Shown here in pieces: positions 26,509 to 35,133 of a stretch of DNA of 64,000 nt. Both the position numbers and the translations under genes were made by a program. The notes beneath the pieces were generated by a model. It saw only the letters and a list, made by a program, of their open reading frames with translations, had not been told where the DNA came from and searched no databases. This stretch comes from Aporhodopirellula aestuarii (GTDB taxonomy: Bacteria; Planctomycetota; Planctomycetia; Pirellulales; Pirellulaceae): the NCBI RefSeq assembly GCF_023701485.1, contig NZ_JAMQBK010000060.1, positions 264,656-328,655 on the forward strand, given 5' to 3'. Positions within the stretch are counted from its first letter, which is position 1. Each line of letters opens with the position of its first letter.

Positions 26509-27939
26509 ATGAGCTACCCGCGCGTTGCAAGTTTGAAGAACGGCGAATCATTCCGGCGGCATCTTTCGGATTCATCGATCGAATTACCGTTCGCCGAAGA
26601 GGTCGGCACTGGTCCGCAATCTCCTTTGGGCTCTTCGATTGAGGTACATGGTCAGTCCATCGGAAACCGGTTTTGCATTTTGCCGATGGAGGGTTGGGAC
26701 GGCACAACCGAGGGCAAACCGACTGACCTGACGCGGCGGCGATGGCAGAACTTTGGGCTCAGCGGTGCAAAGTTGATCTGGGGCGGTGAGGCGGTCGCGG
26801 TGCGGCACGATGGTCGTGCCAACCCGAATCAACTGCTGATCAATGAGGCGAACCTGGGCGAGATCGCTTCGCTGCGAGATGAGCTCGTCAACACGCACGC
26901 TGATCATTTTGGGGACACCAATGATCTTATGGTCGGTTTGCAGCTCACGCATTCCGGCCGATATGCAAAACCGAACGATAAGAAACGTCCAGAGCCTCGC
27001 GTGGTCCAGCGAAACGTCGTTCTCGATCGTCGTGTGGGTGTCGAAGATGATTCGGCGATTCTCTCGGACGATGAGTTGAGCCAACTGATTGACGACTTTA
27101 TCACCGCCGCGGTCGCTGCCGAACGAGCTGGGTTTACTTTCGTTGATGTCAAACACTGCCATGGGTATCTCGGACACGAGTTGCTCGCCGGTGTGGATCG
27201 GCCAGGACGCTTTGGCGGAAGCTTTGAGAACCGAACAAGATTCCTGCGAGACATCGTGGAGGGCATTCGCGGCGCCACGAGCGGGCTGCATGTTGGAGTG
27301 CGACTGAGCGTGTTTGACTTCGTTCCCTATTGCCCCGGTGAAGACCGGGTCGGGATCGCGGAACCCGATAGCGAGCCGCGGAAGACATTCGGCGGAAATG
27401 CCACGGGAGATGGGATGGATCTCAGCGAACCGTCACGCTTAATCACGTTGATGAAGGAGATCGGAATTCGCATGGTTTGCACCACGGCCGGCAGCCCCTA
27501 TTACAACCCACACATCCAGCGTCCCGCATTCTTTCCGCCCAGTGACGGGTATCAACCGCCCGAGGATCCGTTGCGAGGGGTTGCGCGGCAGATCGCAGCG
27601 GTCGCGGAATTGAAGAAGCGGCACCCGGAAATGACTTTTATCGGATCGGGGTACACGTACCTGCAAGACTATCTGCCGAACGTCGGGCAAGCCGTGATTG
27701 AACAGCAGATGGCCGATTCGATCGGATTGGGGCGGATGGTGTTGAGTTATCCCGAGTTGCCTGCAGACGTGATCGCCGGTCGGGACTGGCAGCGAAAAAA
27801 GGTGTGCCGCACGTTTAGTGATTGCACGACGGCGCCACGCGAGGGGATCGTCAGCGGTTGTTATCCGCTCGATCCGTTCTACAAGAATCGCGAAGAGCGT
27901 GAATGGCTCAAGGCGGCCAAAGCACGGCTGCAAAAATAA
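26509..27939 (+). CDS. NADH:flavin oxidoreductase, Old Yellow Enzyme family
   Basis: The protein has 476 residues. It forms an FMN-dependent TIM barrel that reduces activated C=C bonds or related substrates. Recognised segments are [39 protein letters not shown] (the His pair region that binds substrate), [18 protein letters not shown] and [16 protein letters not shown]. The insert around [21 protein letters not shown] and the extra N-terminal 40 residues make it longer than classic YqjM. No C-terminal FAD/NAD domain of the 2,4-dienoyl-CoA reductase type is present. The substrate is unknown. It has no close operon partner and ends before a bidirectional hairpin. Confidence 0.92.
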   Translation: MSYPRVASLKNGESFRRHLSDSSIELPFAEEVGTGPQSPLGSSIEVHGQSIGNRFCILPMEGWDGTTEGKPTDLTRRRWQNFGLSGAKLIWGGEAVAVRHDGRANPNQLLINEANLGEIASLRDELVNTHADHFGDTNDLMVGLQLTHSGRYAKPNDKKRPEPRVVQRNVVLDRRVGVEDDSAILSDDELSQLIDDFITAAVAAERAGFTFVDVKHCHGYLGHELLAGVDRPGRFGGSFENRTRFLRDIVEGIRGATSGLHVGVRLSVFDFVPYCPGEDRVGIAEPDSEPRKTFGGNATGDGMDLSEPSRLITLMKEIGIRMVCTTAGSPYYNPHIQRPAFFPPSDGYQPPEDPLRGVARQIAAVAELKKRHPEMTFIGSGYTYLQDYLPNVGQAVIEQQMADSIGLGRMVLSYPELPADVIAGRDWQRKKVCRTFSDCTTAPREGIVSGCYPLDPFYKNREEREWLKAAKARLQK

Positions 27940-28008
27940 GCGAAGGCAAATTTTGCAAAAAGGGTCAGCAAGCAATCTAGCAGGCAGCTGATCGGTAAGA
28001 GCCACCCA

Positions 28009-28039
28009 AACAACGAAGCGTTTTCACGACTTCGTTGTT
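28009..28039. terminator. Hairpin between convergent genes
   Basis: AACAACGAAG (28009-28018) pairs with CTTCGTTGTT (28030-28039), giving a 10 bp stem and 11-base loop. It lies between the oxidoreductase gene (plus) and the NRDE gene (minus). No strong T run is seen. Confidence 0.6.
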
Positions 28040-28103
28040 GTTGACGCGGATGGTTGGTTTCCCAGATTGATCGTTCATTCTTGAGAATGGCGATCAGGCG
28101 GAT

Positions 28104-28880
28104 CTAAGAAACTTTCGCTTTGGTGCGAGCTTCACGCAAACCGCGGCTGAGGATGTCTCGCAGCATTGGCGAGTAGTCTTCGTACTTGTTTCGATCCGGT
28201 GCACCGTTGCTGAACTGGTAGATCGCATCGCGAGGTTTCACCCCTAGCGCGATCAGCGTGCTGGAAACGGTCGCGTAGTCGCCGTTGCGGACGACCATGC
28301 TCGGACGGCCTGGGCCGACGGGAGCGCGGGCGAACACTTTGCTGGCCACGGCGAGGAATTTCACCGGCGAATCGAGAGTCTGAAGGGTCAGCAATCGACG
28401 GGCGAGTTGGACGCGTGGATCGTCGAGATCGTTGAGGTTGCGAGCCCCGATGATGTTCAGGCCTTCTTGCAATTCCACAACTTCCTGGCGTTCGTCGGCG
28501 TGGATGGCGTATCCCGCTTTCGCGTCAGCGATGATAATATTGCAGCCTTCATACCGGTTTTTGGCAAATTCGGTGTGGGCTTTTTCGAGTGCCCGGCGAG
28601 CGGAGGTGCATCGCAGCAGGTCCATCGCGAGTTGGCCCCGCGAACGCTGGCCGAAAAGCGGAGTCACCGTCGCACGGTTCGTTAAGCCGACAAACAAACC
28701 GTTTTGATTGACGCCCAACCAAGTGCCACCGGCCTTTTGATCGATTCCACAGAGAACACGAGGTTTACCCGATTGAATCGACGGAGTTTGACTCGGTCGA
28801 TCGACGTACTCCTCGCGGTTGGCCGCGACAAGAATAGGACTTTCGGGGACCAATCGGTACTGAACAGCTAGCAAGCACAT
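28104..28880 (-). CDS. NRDE (TANGO2) family protein
   Basis: The frame extends to 28895, but the ATG at 28880 places Cys directly after the initiator Met (MCLLAVQYRL), which is the conserved start of TANGO2/NRDE proteins and a possible N-terminal nucleophile. It has 258 residues. The family motif NRDE reads NREE here (AANREEYVDR), followed by GGTWLGVNQNGLFVGLTNR, both typical. Human TANGO2 and its relatives are linked to lipid, acyl-CoA and heme handling, but the reaction is not settled. It is a cytosolic protein with no operon partner. Confidence 0.9.
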   Translation of the reverse strand: MCLLAVQYRLVPESPILVAANREEYVDRPSQTPSIQSGKPRVLCGIDQKAGGTWLGVNQNGLFVGLTNRATVTPLFGQRSRGQLAMDLLRCTSARRALEKAHTEFAKNRYEGCNIIIADAKAGYAIHADERQEVVELQEGLNIIGARNLNDLDDPRVQLARRLLTLQTLDSPVKFLAVASKVFARAPVGPGRPSMVVRNGDYATVSSTLIALGVKPRDAIYQFSNGAPDRNKYEDYSPMLRDILSRGLREARTKAKVS

Positions 28881-29213
28881 CAGGGAGACATCCAACTTTC
28901 AAAGATCAGTGATTTCCAGTCTCACGCACGCAATCACTCTCACCCAAGAGATTGACGATCGGATCAGTGATGAGAGTTTTTGGACTCTAATCAGGGCGAC
29001 TTTGAATCAAAGCCGTGATTCCCTGAAAAACACCACCGAAATCGAACCCCCCGAAGGAGAGCCTGGTGTGATTGACGTGAGTCACAATGTAGCTACGCGA
29101 GAATCGACGCCACACCCCCTGGCGGGGGGTTTGTTGATCTTTTATTGCCAGAAGTGGCGAAGTTTGCCGTTTGGGGGCATCAATTCGATGATTCGGATCC
29201 CCGTTAGAGGTGT
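28881..29213. other. Spacer between NRDE and response regulator genes
   Basis: This 333 bp spacer has no convincing gene. A GC-rich hairpin (CCCCC-TGGC-GGGGG) near 29114-29129 is followed on the plus strand by a T-rich stretch, but no plus-strand gene precedes it. Confidence 0.45.
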
Positions 29214-29684
29214 TCAGACCGCTGCAGTGGAGTTCCAAACTCCCCACGAGGCGTGAGTGGCGGGGGGCGTAATCTCAGCGTCAGCGCCCGACACTGCAGC
29301 GAAATGGCCGTCGATCAGGCGGGTTAGCTGTTTGGGGCTGAATGGTTTGCCCATTACCGCCAACAGCTGGAATTCGCCCTGCAGTTGAGCGCAATCGAGC
29401 TCGAATCCCTTTGCGGTGCAGAGCACCGAAGCGGAAACGAGCGATCGTCCTTCCGACGCTGCGGTTCGGATCCGGTGCAGCAGTTCAATGCCGCTGCAGT
29501 GCGGCATCTGGTGATCGGTCACCAGGAGTTCGATGTCGCCTTCCTGGAGCCGCTGCCACGCTTGTTCGCCATCGGCAGCGGTGAAGACACGGTACCCCGA
29601 ATGTTCGATTGTGAACTGCATCAATCGCCGGAATACCGGGTCATCCTCGGCAATCAGGACGGAGGGGGAATTGTTTTGAGGCAT
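29214..29684 (-). CDS. Stand-alone response regulator receiver protein
   Basis: The protein has 156 residues, from the ATG at 29684; longer frames upstream lack coding character. It is a single CheY-like receiver domain: acidic pair in IAEDDPVF (14-15), phospho-acceptor D57 in LLVTDHQMP, and the conserved Lys in VMGKPFS (K113). The position usually taken by Thr or Ser is in VSASVLCTAK. There is no DNA-binding or enzymatic output domain; the last about 30 residues are disordered. No histidine kinase is adjacent. It starts 11 bases after the stop of a tiny prepilin-like ORF, so the two may be co-transcribed. Confidence 0.88.
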   Translation of the reverse strand: MPQNNSPSVLIAEDDPVFRRLMQFTIEHSGYRVFTAADGEQAWQRLQEGDIELLVTDHQMPHCSGIELLHRIRTAASEGRSLVSASVLCTAKGFELDCAQLQGEFQLLAVMGKPFSPKQLTRLIDGHFAAVSGADAEITPPATHASWGVWNSTAAV

Positions 29685-29695
29685 GGGTTTCTCAG

Positions 29696-29845
29696 TCAAA
29701 GAGGGGTGGCGCCGAACAGTTGCGGGGCCGCAATCGTCGCGAGTACGCCCAAAATCACGAGCGCCACGACGATCTCGGTCATCATCGTCCCGCAGCGACG
29801 TTGATGCCTGCGGTTCGTATATCGAGAGGTGGGAGCTGCAACCAT
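29696..29845 (-). CDS. Tiny prepilin-like peptide
   Basis: The ORF has 49 codons from the ATG at 29845; a TTG at 29905 would give 69. It has the full layout of a type IV prepilin N-terminus: a basic leader (TSRYTNRRHQRRCG), a cleavage glycine, then TMMTE with Glu at position +5, and a hydrophobic helix IVVALVILGVLATIAAP with the proline typical of GspG/GspH. The mature peptide would be only 30 residues, which is too short for a pilin head. It could be a truncated pseudopilin, a small membrane peptide that mimics one, or a decaying gene. The neighbour is a receiver-only regulator. Confidence 0.5.
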   Translation of the reverse strand: MVAAPTSRYTNRRHQRRCGTMMTEIVVALVILGVLATIAAPQLFGATPL

Positions 29846-30138
29846 GGGAATGCCGTGAGTGATTTCGGCGTTGTTGATGAGAAGTCGAACGAGTGGGCAT
29901 TTCAAAGATACAACACAAATTGATGCACATACTGAGCGTTTGCGTCTTCCCGGGGTACTGATCCTGTTAACAGAAGGGATTGCGGTCGGCAGATTGGTTG
30001 CGACACGCCAAATCGTTATGGTCGTTATGATTGCCTTGACGCTTACTTCGCGACGTTTCTATACTCCCGCACCACTCATGGCGTTATTCCAACGCCGAAT
30101 TAACGGAATTTTTCTCTAACGGCTTGGACCGATCACCC

Positions 30139-31110
30139 ATGAACAGCGAGCGACGCCATGAACTCCAGGAGAACGAGCTAGCTAGCGCCCTCGAGAAGAT
30201 CAATCAGAAGATCGATCCTTATTCCAAGCCGATTGCGGTGGCCGTGGCCGCTGGGTTTATCGGACTGCTCGGATGGGGCTTCTATTCCAGCACCCAATCG
30301 GAAAAACGCAGCGATGCCACCTACCAACTGATCGAAGGCTCGATTCGGGGCGATAGCGAGATTTTGGCCACGGTGGCGGCAAGTTATCCGAACACGCCGA
30401 TGGCCGCCTGGTCGCGTCTGTACCAGGGCAGCCAGAAGATGGGCGCGGGGCTGAACGCCCTTTTCACCAGCCGTGACGAAGCCGAGGAATTGCTCGGTGA
30501 GGCCAGTTCGGCGTACAAGGAAGCGATCTCGCTGAGCAAGGACAAATTGATCCTTTCACGTGCCAATCTCGGTCTGGCCCGAATTTCCGAGTCGCTGGGC
30601 GCGATCGAAGAAGCGATCGGATATTACGAATCGGTGATGGCCGCGGGTGAGTCCGACGCGATGGTCGCTGAAGCGAAAAAGCGGGTCGAGCTCCTCTCAC
30701 AGTCGAATGCAACCGAATTCTTGGCATGGTTCGGCGAACAAGACTTCTCCCCAGCGGACCCAAGCCTGCCGCCTGCTTTGCCATCGGACCAAATGCTGCC
30801 GGATCTCCCCGATCTTGATTTCCCCGAAATCGAAACGGAGGAAACGAGTGAAACCGAAGAAGAGTCTGCCGAACCCGCCGCTGAAATGACGGAGGAAGAA
30901 GCTTCGACGGAAGAGACTCCCGCCGAGGAATCCGACGCTGAGGAAACATCGGTCGAGGAAACTCCGGCGGAAGAAACTCCAGCGGAGACCGCTGAGATGA
31001 CGGAGTCGGAAGCATCGGAAACCGAGGAGCCCGCAGAGGAATCGGCTCCCGAGTCGGCTAGCGGTGAGGAAAGCGATGCGGATGATTCATCCGCACCGTC
31101 AAATTCTTGA
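30139..31110 (+). CDS. Membrane-anchored TPR-like protein with Glu-rich tail
   Basis: The frame begins with a TTG at 30124, but the ATG at 30139 (MNSERRHELQENELA) is preferred, giving 323 residues. A single membrane helix lies at about 31-48 (PIAVAVAAGFIGLLGWGFY), with a short cytosolic N-terminus. This arrangement resembles YfgM/TPR-21 proteins, which help outer-membrane protein folding. Helical TPR-like repeats follow (residues 70-200). The last 110 residues are a highly acidic Glu/Thr/Ser/Ala repeat region, probably disordered. It overlaps the next gene by TTGA, so the two are translationally linked. Confidence 0.72.
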   Translation: MNSERRHELQENELASALEKINQKIDPYSKPIAVAVAAGFIGLLGWGFYSSTQSEKRSDATYQLIEGSIRGDSEILATVAASYPNTPMAAWSRLYQGSQKMGAGLNALFTSRDEAEELLGEASSAYKEAISLSKDKLILSRANLGLARISESLGAIEEAIGYYESVMAAGESDAMVAEAKKRVELLSQSNATEFLAWFGEQDFSPADPSLPPALPSDQMLPDLPDLDFPEIETEETSETEEESAEPAAEMTEEEASTEETPAEESDAEETSVEETPAEETPAETAEMTESEASETEEPAEESAPESASGEESDADDSSAPSNS

Positions 31111-32192
31111 ACGCGCCTGTTAACGATGCTGATGACGGGCAATACGGCCAATTGCCCAGTAACCCGCTGGAAGATACTGGAGAGGCGGTCCGGTCATTTG
31201 TTGTCCCCGAGTCTGCCGACGGATCACGCATCGACCTGTTTCTAACACAGGTTTGTGACGGACTGAGTCGTTCGCAGATTCGTTTGGCTGTCCAAAACGA
31301 CGGTGCTGAAATTGACGGCCGAATCGTTCGCCCGAGTTTCAAAGTTCGGGCCGGGCAAAACGTTCGCTTTCGATTGCCCGTTGTGATCAGCGATGAAACG
31401 GTTGCCGAGAATATTCCGCTCGATATTCTCTATGAAGATGATGGCATGGTGGTCATCAACAAGCCCGCTGGGATGGTCGTGCATCCGGCCCGGGGTAATT
31501 GGACGGGGACGTTGACCAGCGCGTTGGCGTTTCGGTTTCAATCGCTCTCGGACGTTGGCGGTCCCGCGCGTCCGGGGATTGTGCATCGCCTCGACCGCGA
31601 CACCAGCGGCGTGATTGTGGTGGCCAAGAACAACGCCGTTCACCTCCATTTGTCGGCTCAGTGGCACGACCGCCAAGTCCAAAAGACGTACCTGGCGTTA
31701 ACCGCTGGGCGGCTCGACCGTGATCGTGACTGGATCAATGCTTCGATCGGTCGACACCCTTATCAAAGGGACAAACAGGCGATTCGCGAAAACCACGAGA
31801 CCAGCAAACCGGCGTCCACTTTTTATGAGGTCATCAGTCGGCATGGCCGTGTGACGCAGGTGAAAGTCTCACCCAAAACCGGCCGTACCCACCAAATTCG
31901 CGTCCATTTGGCCCACATCGGGTGCCCGATACTCTGTGACCGGCTCTACGCGGGCCACGCTGTGCTCACTCGGGCCGGTCTAGCGAGGGCTTCCGGCCTG
32001 GCACTCACTGCTTTGGCGGAAGCAGAAACGCCGGCGGGATCCACTGGTGGGGGGGGCGATGAAGTGATTTTGGATCGTCAGGCCCTTCATGCACACCAAC
32101 TGACGCTGGTGAATCCCCAGACACAAAAAGAAATGACGTTTACGGCGCCCTTACCAGCGGATATGGGGCGAGTGGTCAGATTGTTGGGGTGA
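31107..32192 (+). CDS. RluA-family 23S rRNA pseudouridine synthase
   Basis: The enzyme isomerises uridine to pseudouridine in 23S rRNA; RluD-type specificity is likely but not proven. It has 361 residues if translated from the TTG at 31107, which overlaps the previous stop codon (TTGA). No ATG occurs before the catalytic domain, so a TTG start is likely. An S4 RNA-binding domain is near residues 35-100 (SRIDLFLTQVCDGLSRSQI). The catalytic motif is HRLDRDTSGV with the Asp nucleophile, preceded by VINKPAGMVVHP and followed by KTGRTHQIRVHLAHIGCPI. An extra Gly-rich loop (GSTGGGGDEV) lies near the C-terminus. Confidence 0.93.
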   Translation: MNAPVNDADDGQYGQLPSNPLEDTGEAVRSFVVPESADGSRIDLFLTQVCDGLSRSQIRLAVQNDGAEIDGRIVRPSFKVRAGQNVRFRLPVVISDETVAENIPLDILYEDDGMVVINKPAGMVVHPARGNWTGTLTSALAFRFQSLSDVGGPARPGIVHRLDRDTSGVIVVAKNNAVHLHLSAQWHDRQVQKTYLALTAGRLDRDRDWINASIGRHPYQRDKQAIRENHETSKPASTFYEVISRHGRVTQVKVSPKTGRTHQIRVHLAHIGCPILCDRLYAGHAVLTRAGLARASGLALTALAEAETPAGSTGGGGDEVILDRQALHAHQLTLVNPQTQKEMTFTAPLPADMGRVVRLLG

Positions 32193-32397
32193 ACGTCGGT
32201 TCGTCTTTGACGGTAAGTGTGACTATACTGCTCACAGAATTGGGGGAGTGACTGCGGATTTGGTTTCGTTGTCACGCGTTGGATATTAGCAATCTTCCCC
32301 CCAGCATACGTGATCGGCCAAGCTCATCCGTGGGCATGTGTCCGGTCGCGTGTCGAATTAAGGTGTCAGGGAAGCCGCCACAATCGGCCAAATTACC

Positions 32398-33519
32398 ATG
32401 CCAGCGACAACGCGATACGAACCGACTCCGACGATCACCTACCTCGGTGCTCAGTCGCAAACGAGCGACCCCAAGCTCGTTAACCGCTACGATGAACTGA
32501 CCCGAGACCGAAAGGTTTCGTGGACGGGGCATTATCGTTTGTTGCGGATGCTCGGCCGCGGCGGTCAGGGTGAGGTCTACCTCACCGAATATCGGGGCAC
32601 GGATAGTTTTACCGTTCCCGTTGCGATGAAAATCTTTTCGCCCGAGCGATTCAAAGACGCTCGCGCGTATGACGAGGCGATGCACCGGGTGGCGTCGATC
32701 GCGGCGCGTGTGGCGATGATCCAGCACGATAACCTGCTCGACGTGCAGAACTTCTTCGAACGAGATCGCATCCGAGTGATGTTGATGGAGTGGATCGACG
32801 GCTACGATTTGCGGCAATTGGTGATGCCACAATGCCTCGAATTGCTCCGCGATTACGTGCACCCCAAGCGATGGCGGTACATCAACGATGTGATCATGAC
32901 CGAGGGCGTCGAGCAGTCACGATTCAAGGCCGGCGTCGCCGTCGCGATCGTGCGTGAATGTTTGGCCGCTTTGGCTGCGCTGCACCGTGAGGGCATCGTG
33001 CATGGCGACGTCAAACCCGCGAACATCATGCTCAAACGCAGCGGGCATGCGAAATTGATCGACATGGGATCCTCGATCGATTATCGCAATCCCCCGACCG
33101 ACCGGGAGTGCACACCGATCTACGCAGCGCCTGAGGTGCTTGAGAACCGGCCGGCGACGCCACGCAGCGACCTGGCGAGTCTGGGGTACGTGCTCATCGA
33201 GTTACTTGCCGGCGTGAACCCGTGCTCGGGCATGACGAGCTTGGCGGACTTCCTCAAAGCGAAATGGGAATTGCCGAAAAACCTCGATAAGATTCTGCCC
33301 GAAGAGGTGCTGCGTAATCAATTGTTGATGAATTTTCTTCGCGGTTTGATCGCTCCAGATCCGACACGACGGTTTGTCAGTGCCGAAGAGGCGGAGCACG
33401 TCGAGCAAGGAGGCGCTGCGGCGTTCCATCGTCAGTTAACTCTCAGTAACATGTCGACCGAGTACGACAATGACATCCGTCATTGGCTCGAAGAACTACG
33501 ACACCTTGAGAACGACTGA
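32398..33519 (+). CDS. Atypical soluble Ser/Thr protein kinase (HGD, DMG motifs)
   Basis: The protein has 373 residues with no membrane segment. The glycine loop is LGRGGQGEVY (52-61) and the ATP lysine is K78 (VAMK). The catalytic loop reads HGDVKPANI at 202, so the Arg of HRD is Gly, while the catalytic Asp, Lys and Asn are kept. The metal-binding motif is DMG (222-224) instead of DFG. The APE motif is intact (AAPEV). Without the HRD arginine, activation-loop phosphorylation is probably not needed. The stop codon is three bases before the next gene, an inositol-monophosphatase-family enzyme, so they are almost certainly one operon. Confidence 0.88.
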   Translation: MPATTRYEPTPTITYLGAQSQTSDPKLVNRYDELTRDRKVSWTGHYRLLRMLGRGGQGEVYLTEYRGTDSFTVPVAMKIFSPERFKDARAYDEAMHRVASIAARVAMIQHDNLLDVQNFFERDRIRVMLMEWIDGYDLRQLVMPQCLELLRDYVHPKRWRYINDVIMTEGVEQSRFKAGVAVAIVRECLAALAALHREGIVHGDVKPANIMLKRSGHAKLIDMGSSIDYRNPPTDRECTPIYAAPEVLENRPATPRSDLASLGYVLIELLAGVNPCSGMTSLADFLKAKWELPKNLDKILPEEVLRNQLLMNFLRGLIAPDPTRRFVSAEEAEHVEQGGAAAFHRQLTLSNMSTEYDNDIRHWLEELRHLEND

Positions 33520-33522
33520 TTC

Positions 33523-34320
33523 ATGGATAACGATCACCTGCACGTTGCTGTCGAAGCTGCCCGTGCGGGCGCACGTGAATTGATGGCCCGGTATGCGAAT
33601 CGGGTCGTCAGCGAAAAAGCGCCTAAGGATCTCGTCACGGACGCCGACTTGGCTGCTCAGGCTGCGATCCGCGGAATTCTCGAAACGGGCTATCCCGACT
33701 ACGCCTTTGTCGGCGAAGAAGAAGGCGAAACCGAACCGTTGGCATCGGTTCGGGCGGGCGACGAGGATGCACCTCCCTGCTGGGTCGTTGATCCGCTCGA
33801 TGGCACCGTCAACTACGTTCACCGCCTGGGCGGATTTGCAGTTTCGATCGCGCTGTACGCGCGAGGTAAGATGCGTCTCGGCGTCATTTATGATCCGACC
33901 AGCGAAGAGTGGTTCACTGCAATCGACGGACAAGGCGCCCGTTGTAACGACCGTCCGATGAAGTCGAGCGACGCGACGGATCTCAGCCAAAGTCTCGTGG
34001 CATGTAGTTTCCGTGCGGGTGTCACGGCCGATTCGCCCGAAGTCGGACGGTTCGCCCGGGTGCTCGAACGTTGCCGCTCGTTGCGACGTCTGGGTTCTTG
34101 TGCATTGAACATGTGCTATGTCGCCGATGGCCGTCTCGACGCCTACTGGGCCACCAACGTCGCGGCGTGGGATTCCGCCGCGGGAACCGTAATCGCTCGC
34201 GAAGCCGGCGCGGTTCTGACCGGCTACGATGGCCACGAATTCGACGATTGGCTGCCCAAGTTTTGTGTCGCCGCCACTCCCGAACTGCATTCGGCCTTGA
34301 TCGAGCAACTGAGCGTTTAG
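33523..34320 (+). CDS. Inositol-monophosphatase family phosphatase
   Basis: The protein has 265 residues. Mg-dependent sugar or inositol phosphate phosphatases of this family include IMPase, CysQ (PAP phosphatase) and HisN-type histidinol phosphatase. Metal-binding motifs are FVGEEEGE (Glu), WVVDPLDGTVNYVH (the DPLDGT signature) and AAWDSAAGTVIAREAG (WDxAAG). All ligands are present, so activity is expected. The substrate cannot be told by eye. It follows an atypical kinase by three bases, suggesting joint expression and perhaps control by phosphorylation. Confidence 0.9.
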   Translation: MDNDHLHVAVEAARAGARELMARYANRVVSEKAPKDLVTDADLAAQAAIRGILETGYPDYAFVGEEEGETEPLASVRAGDEDAPPCWVVDPLDGTVNYVHRLGGFAVSIALYARGKMRLGVIYDPTSEEWFTAIDGQGARCNDRPMKSSDATDLSQSLVACSFRAGVTADSPEVGRFARVLERCRSLRRLGSCALNMCYVADGRLDAYWATNVAAWDSAAGTVIAREAGAVLTGYDGHEFDDWLPKFCVAATPELHSALIEQLSV

Positions 34321-34356
34321 TTCACCGAACGAAGATGTCCGCCGTCGGGCGCGAAT

Positions 34357-35133
34357 CTAATCGCGAACGTGCCACACTTCACCGATACCATTGATGGCAC
34401 GATCGCCTCGGCTGACCCACCACGTGAGGCGAGCGTTTGTTGGGCTGAGCGATGCAAGATTCGGACGCAATCCCGGGCGGTTGAGCATCAGGTGTTGAAA
34501 CGGACTATCCAAAGGCAATGGGACGCTGAAACGGTTCGCCGGCAGTTGCACCGGAGTTCTTAAGACCAGTGTGCCGCGTCGCATCCCGTAGGCGGGGTGC
34601 TCACCGACTGTGCCGCTTACCAAGATGGTTCCGGCAATCTGCCATGCCGCGATCGAATTGCCTGCATTGCCGTTGATTCGAATCTCACCGCGTCGCATCC
34701 GATGCCCCGCGTGGTCGCCCACATTGCCCGTCACCACCAATAACCCGCCGTTCATTCCGACGTTGCGAGTGCCGGTTGGGGCAGCAAGATAGTCTGCTGC
34801 ATTTCCGTTGACAGTGATGGTGCCACCCGTCATGCATGAACCGCAACAATCTCCGATATTGCCTTCGACGCGGATATGTCCAAGGCGATGTTGATGCCCC
34901 AGTTTGTGAACCGCACGACAGTCACCTCGCACGATCAAACTCGGTTCGGCGGAATCGTTTGAAGAGCGTTCGACACGAAACACGTCGCCTAGTTCGAGAT
35001 CCCCATCTGCCGATCGAATCGTTTGCCGCGCGATCTCGTCGATTGTTTTCTTGGCGAGTTCATCCAATCTGAGAGTGGATGCATCTACCGTCGCGGCATC
35101 AGAATCTTTGATCGAGAGTAGGATGGTTTTCAT
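34357..35133 (-). CDS. fhcC: Formyltransferase/hydrolase complex subunit C
   Basis: This is a subunit of the complex that moves the formyl group from H4MPT to methanofuran-like carrier and releases formate, in H4MPT-linked formaldehyde oxidation. It has 258 residues. The C-terminal two-thirds are the GXGXG right-handed helix shared with FwdC/FmdC and glutamate synthase: repeats such as HIRVEGNIGD, TITVNGNAADY, LLVVTGNVGDHAGHRM and EIRINGNAGNSI. Its ATG shares four bases (ATGA) with the stop of fhcD. It is the last gene of the fhcA-fhcD-fhcC unit. Confidence 0.93.
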   Translation of the reverse strand: MKTILLSIKDSDAATVDASTLRLDELAKKTIDEIARQTIRSADGDLELGDVFRVERSSNDSAEPSLIVRGDCRAVHKLGHQHRLGHIRVEGNIGDCCGSCMTGGTITVNGNAADYLAAPTGTRNVGMNGGLLVVTGNVGDHAGHRMRRGEIRINGNAGNSIAAWQIAGTILVSGTVGEHPAYGMRRGTLVLRTPVQLPANRFSVPLPLDSPFQHLMLNRPGLRPNLASLSPTNARLTWWVSRGDRAINGIGEVWHVRD

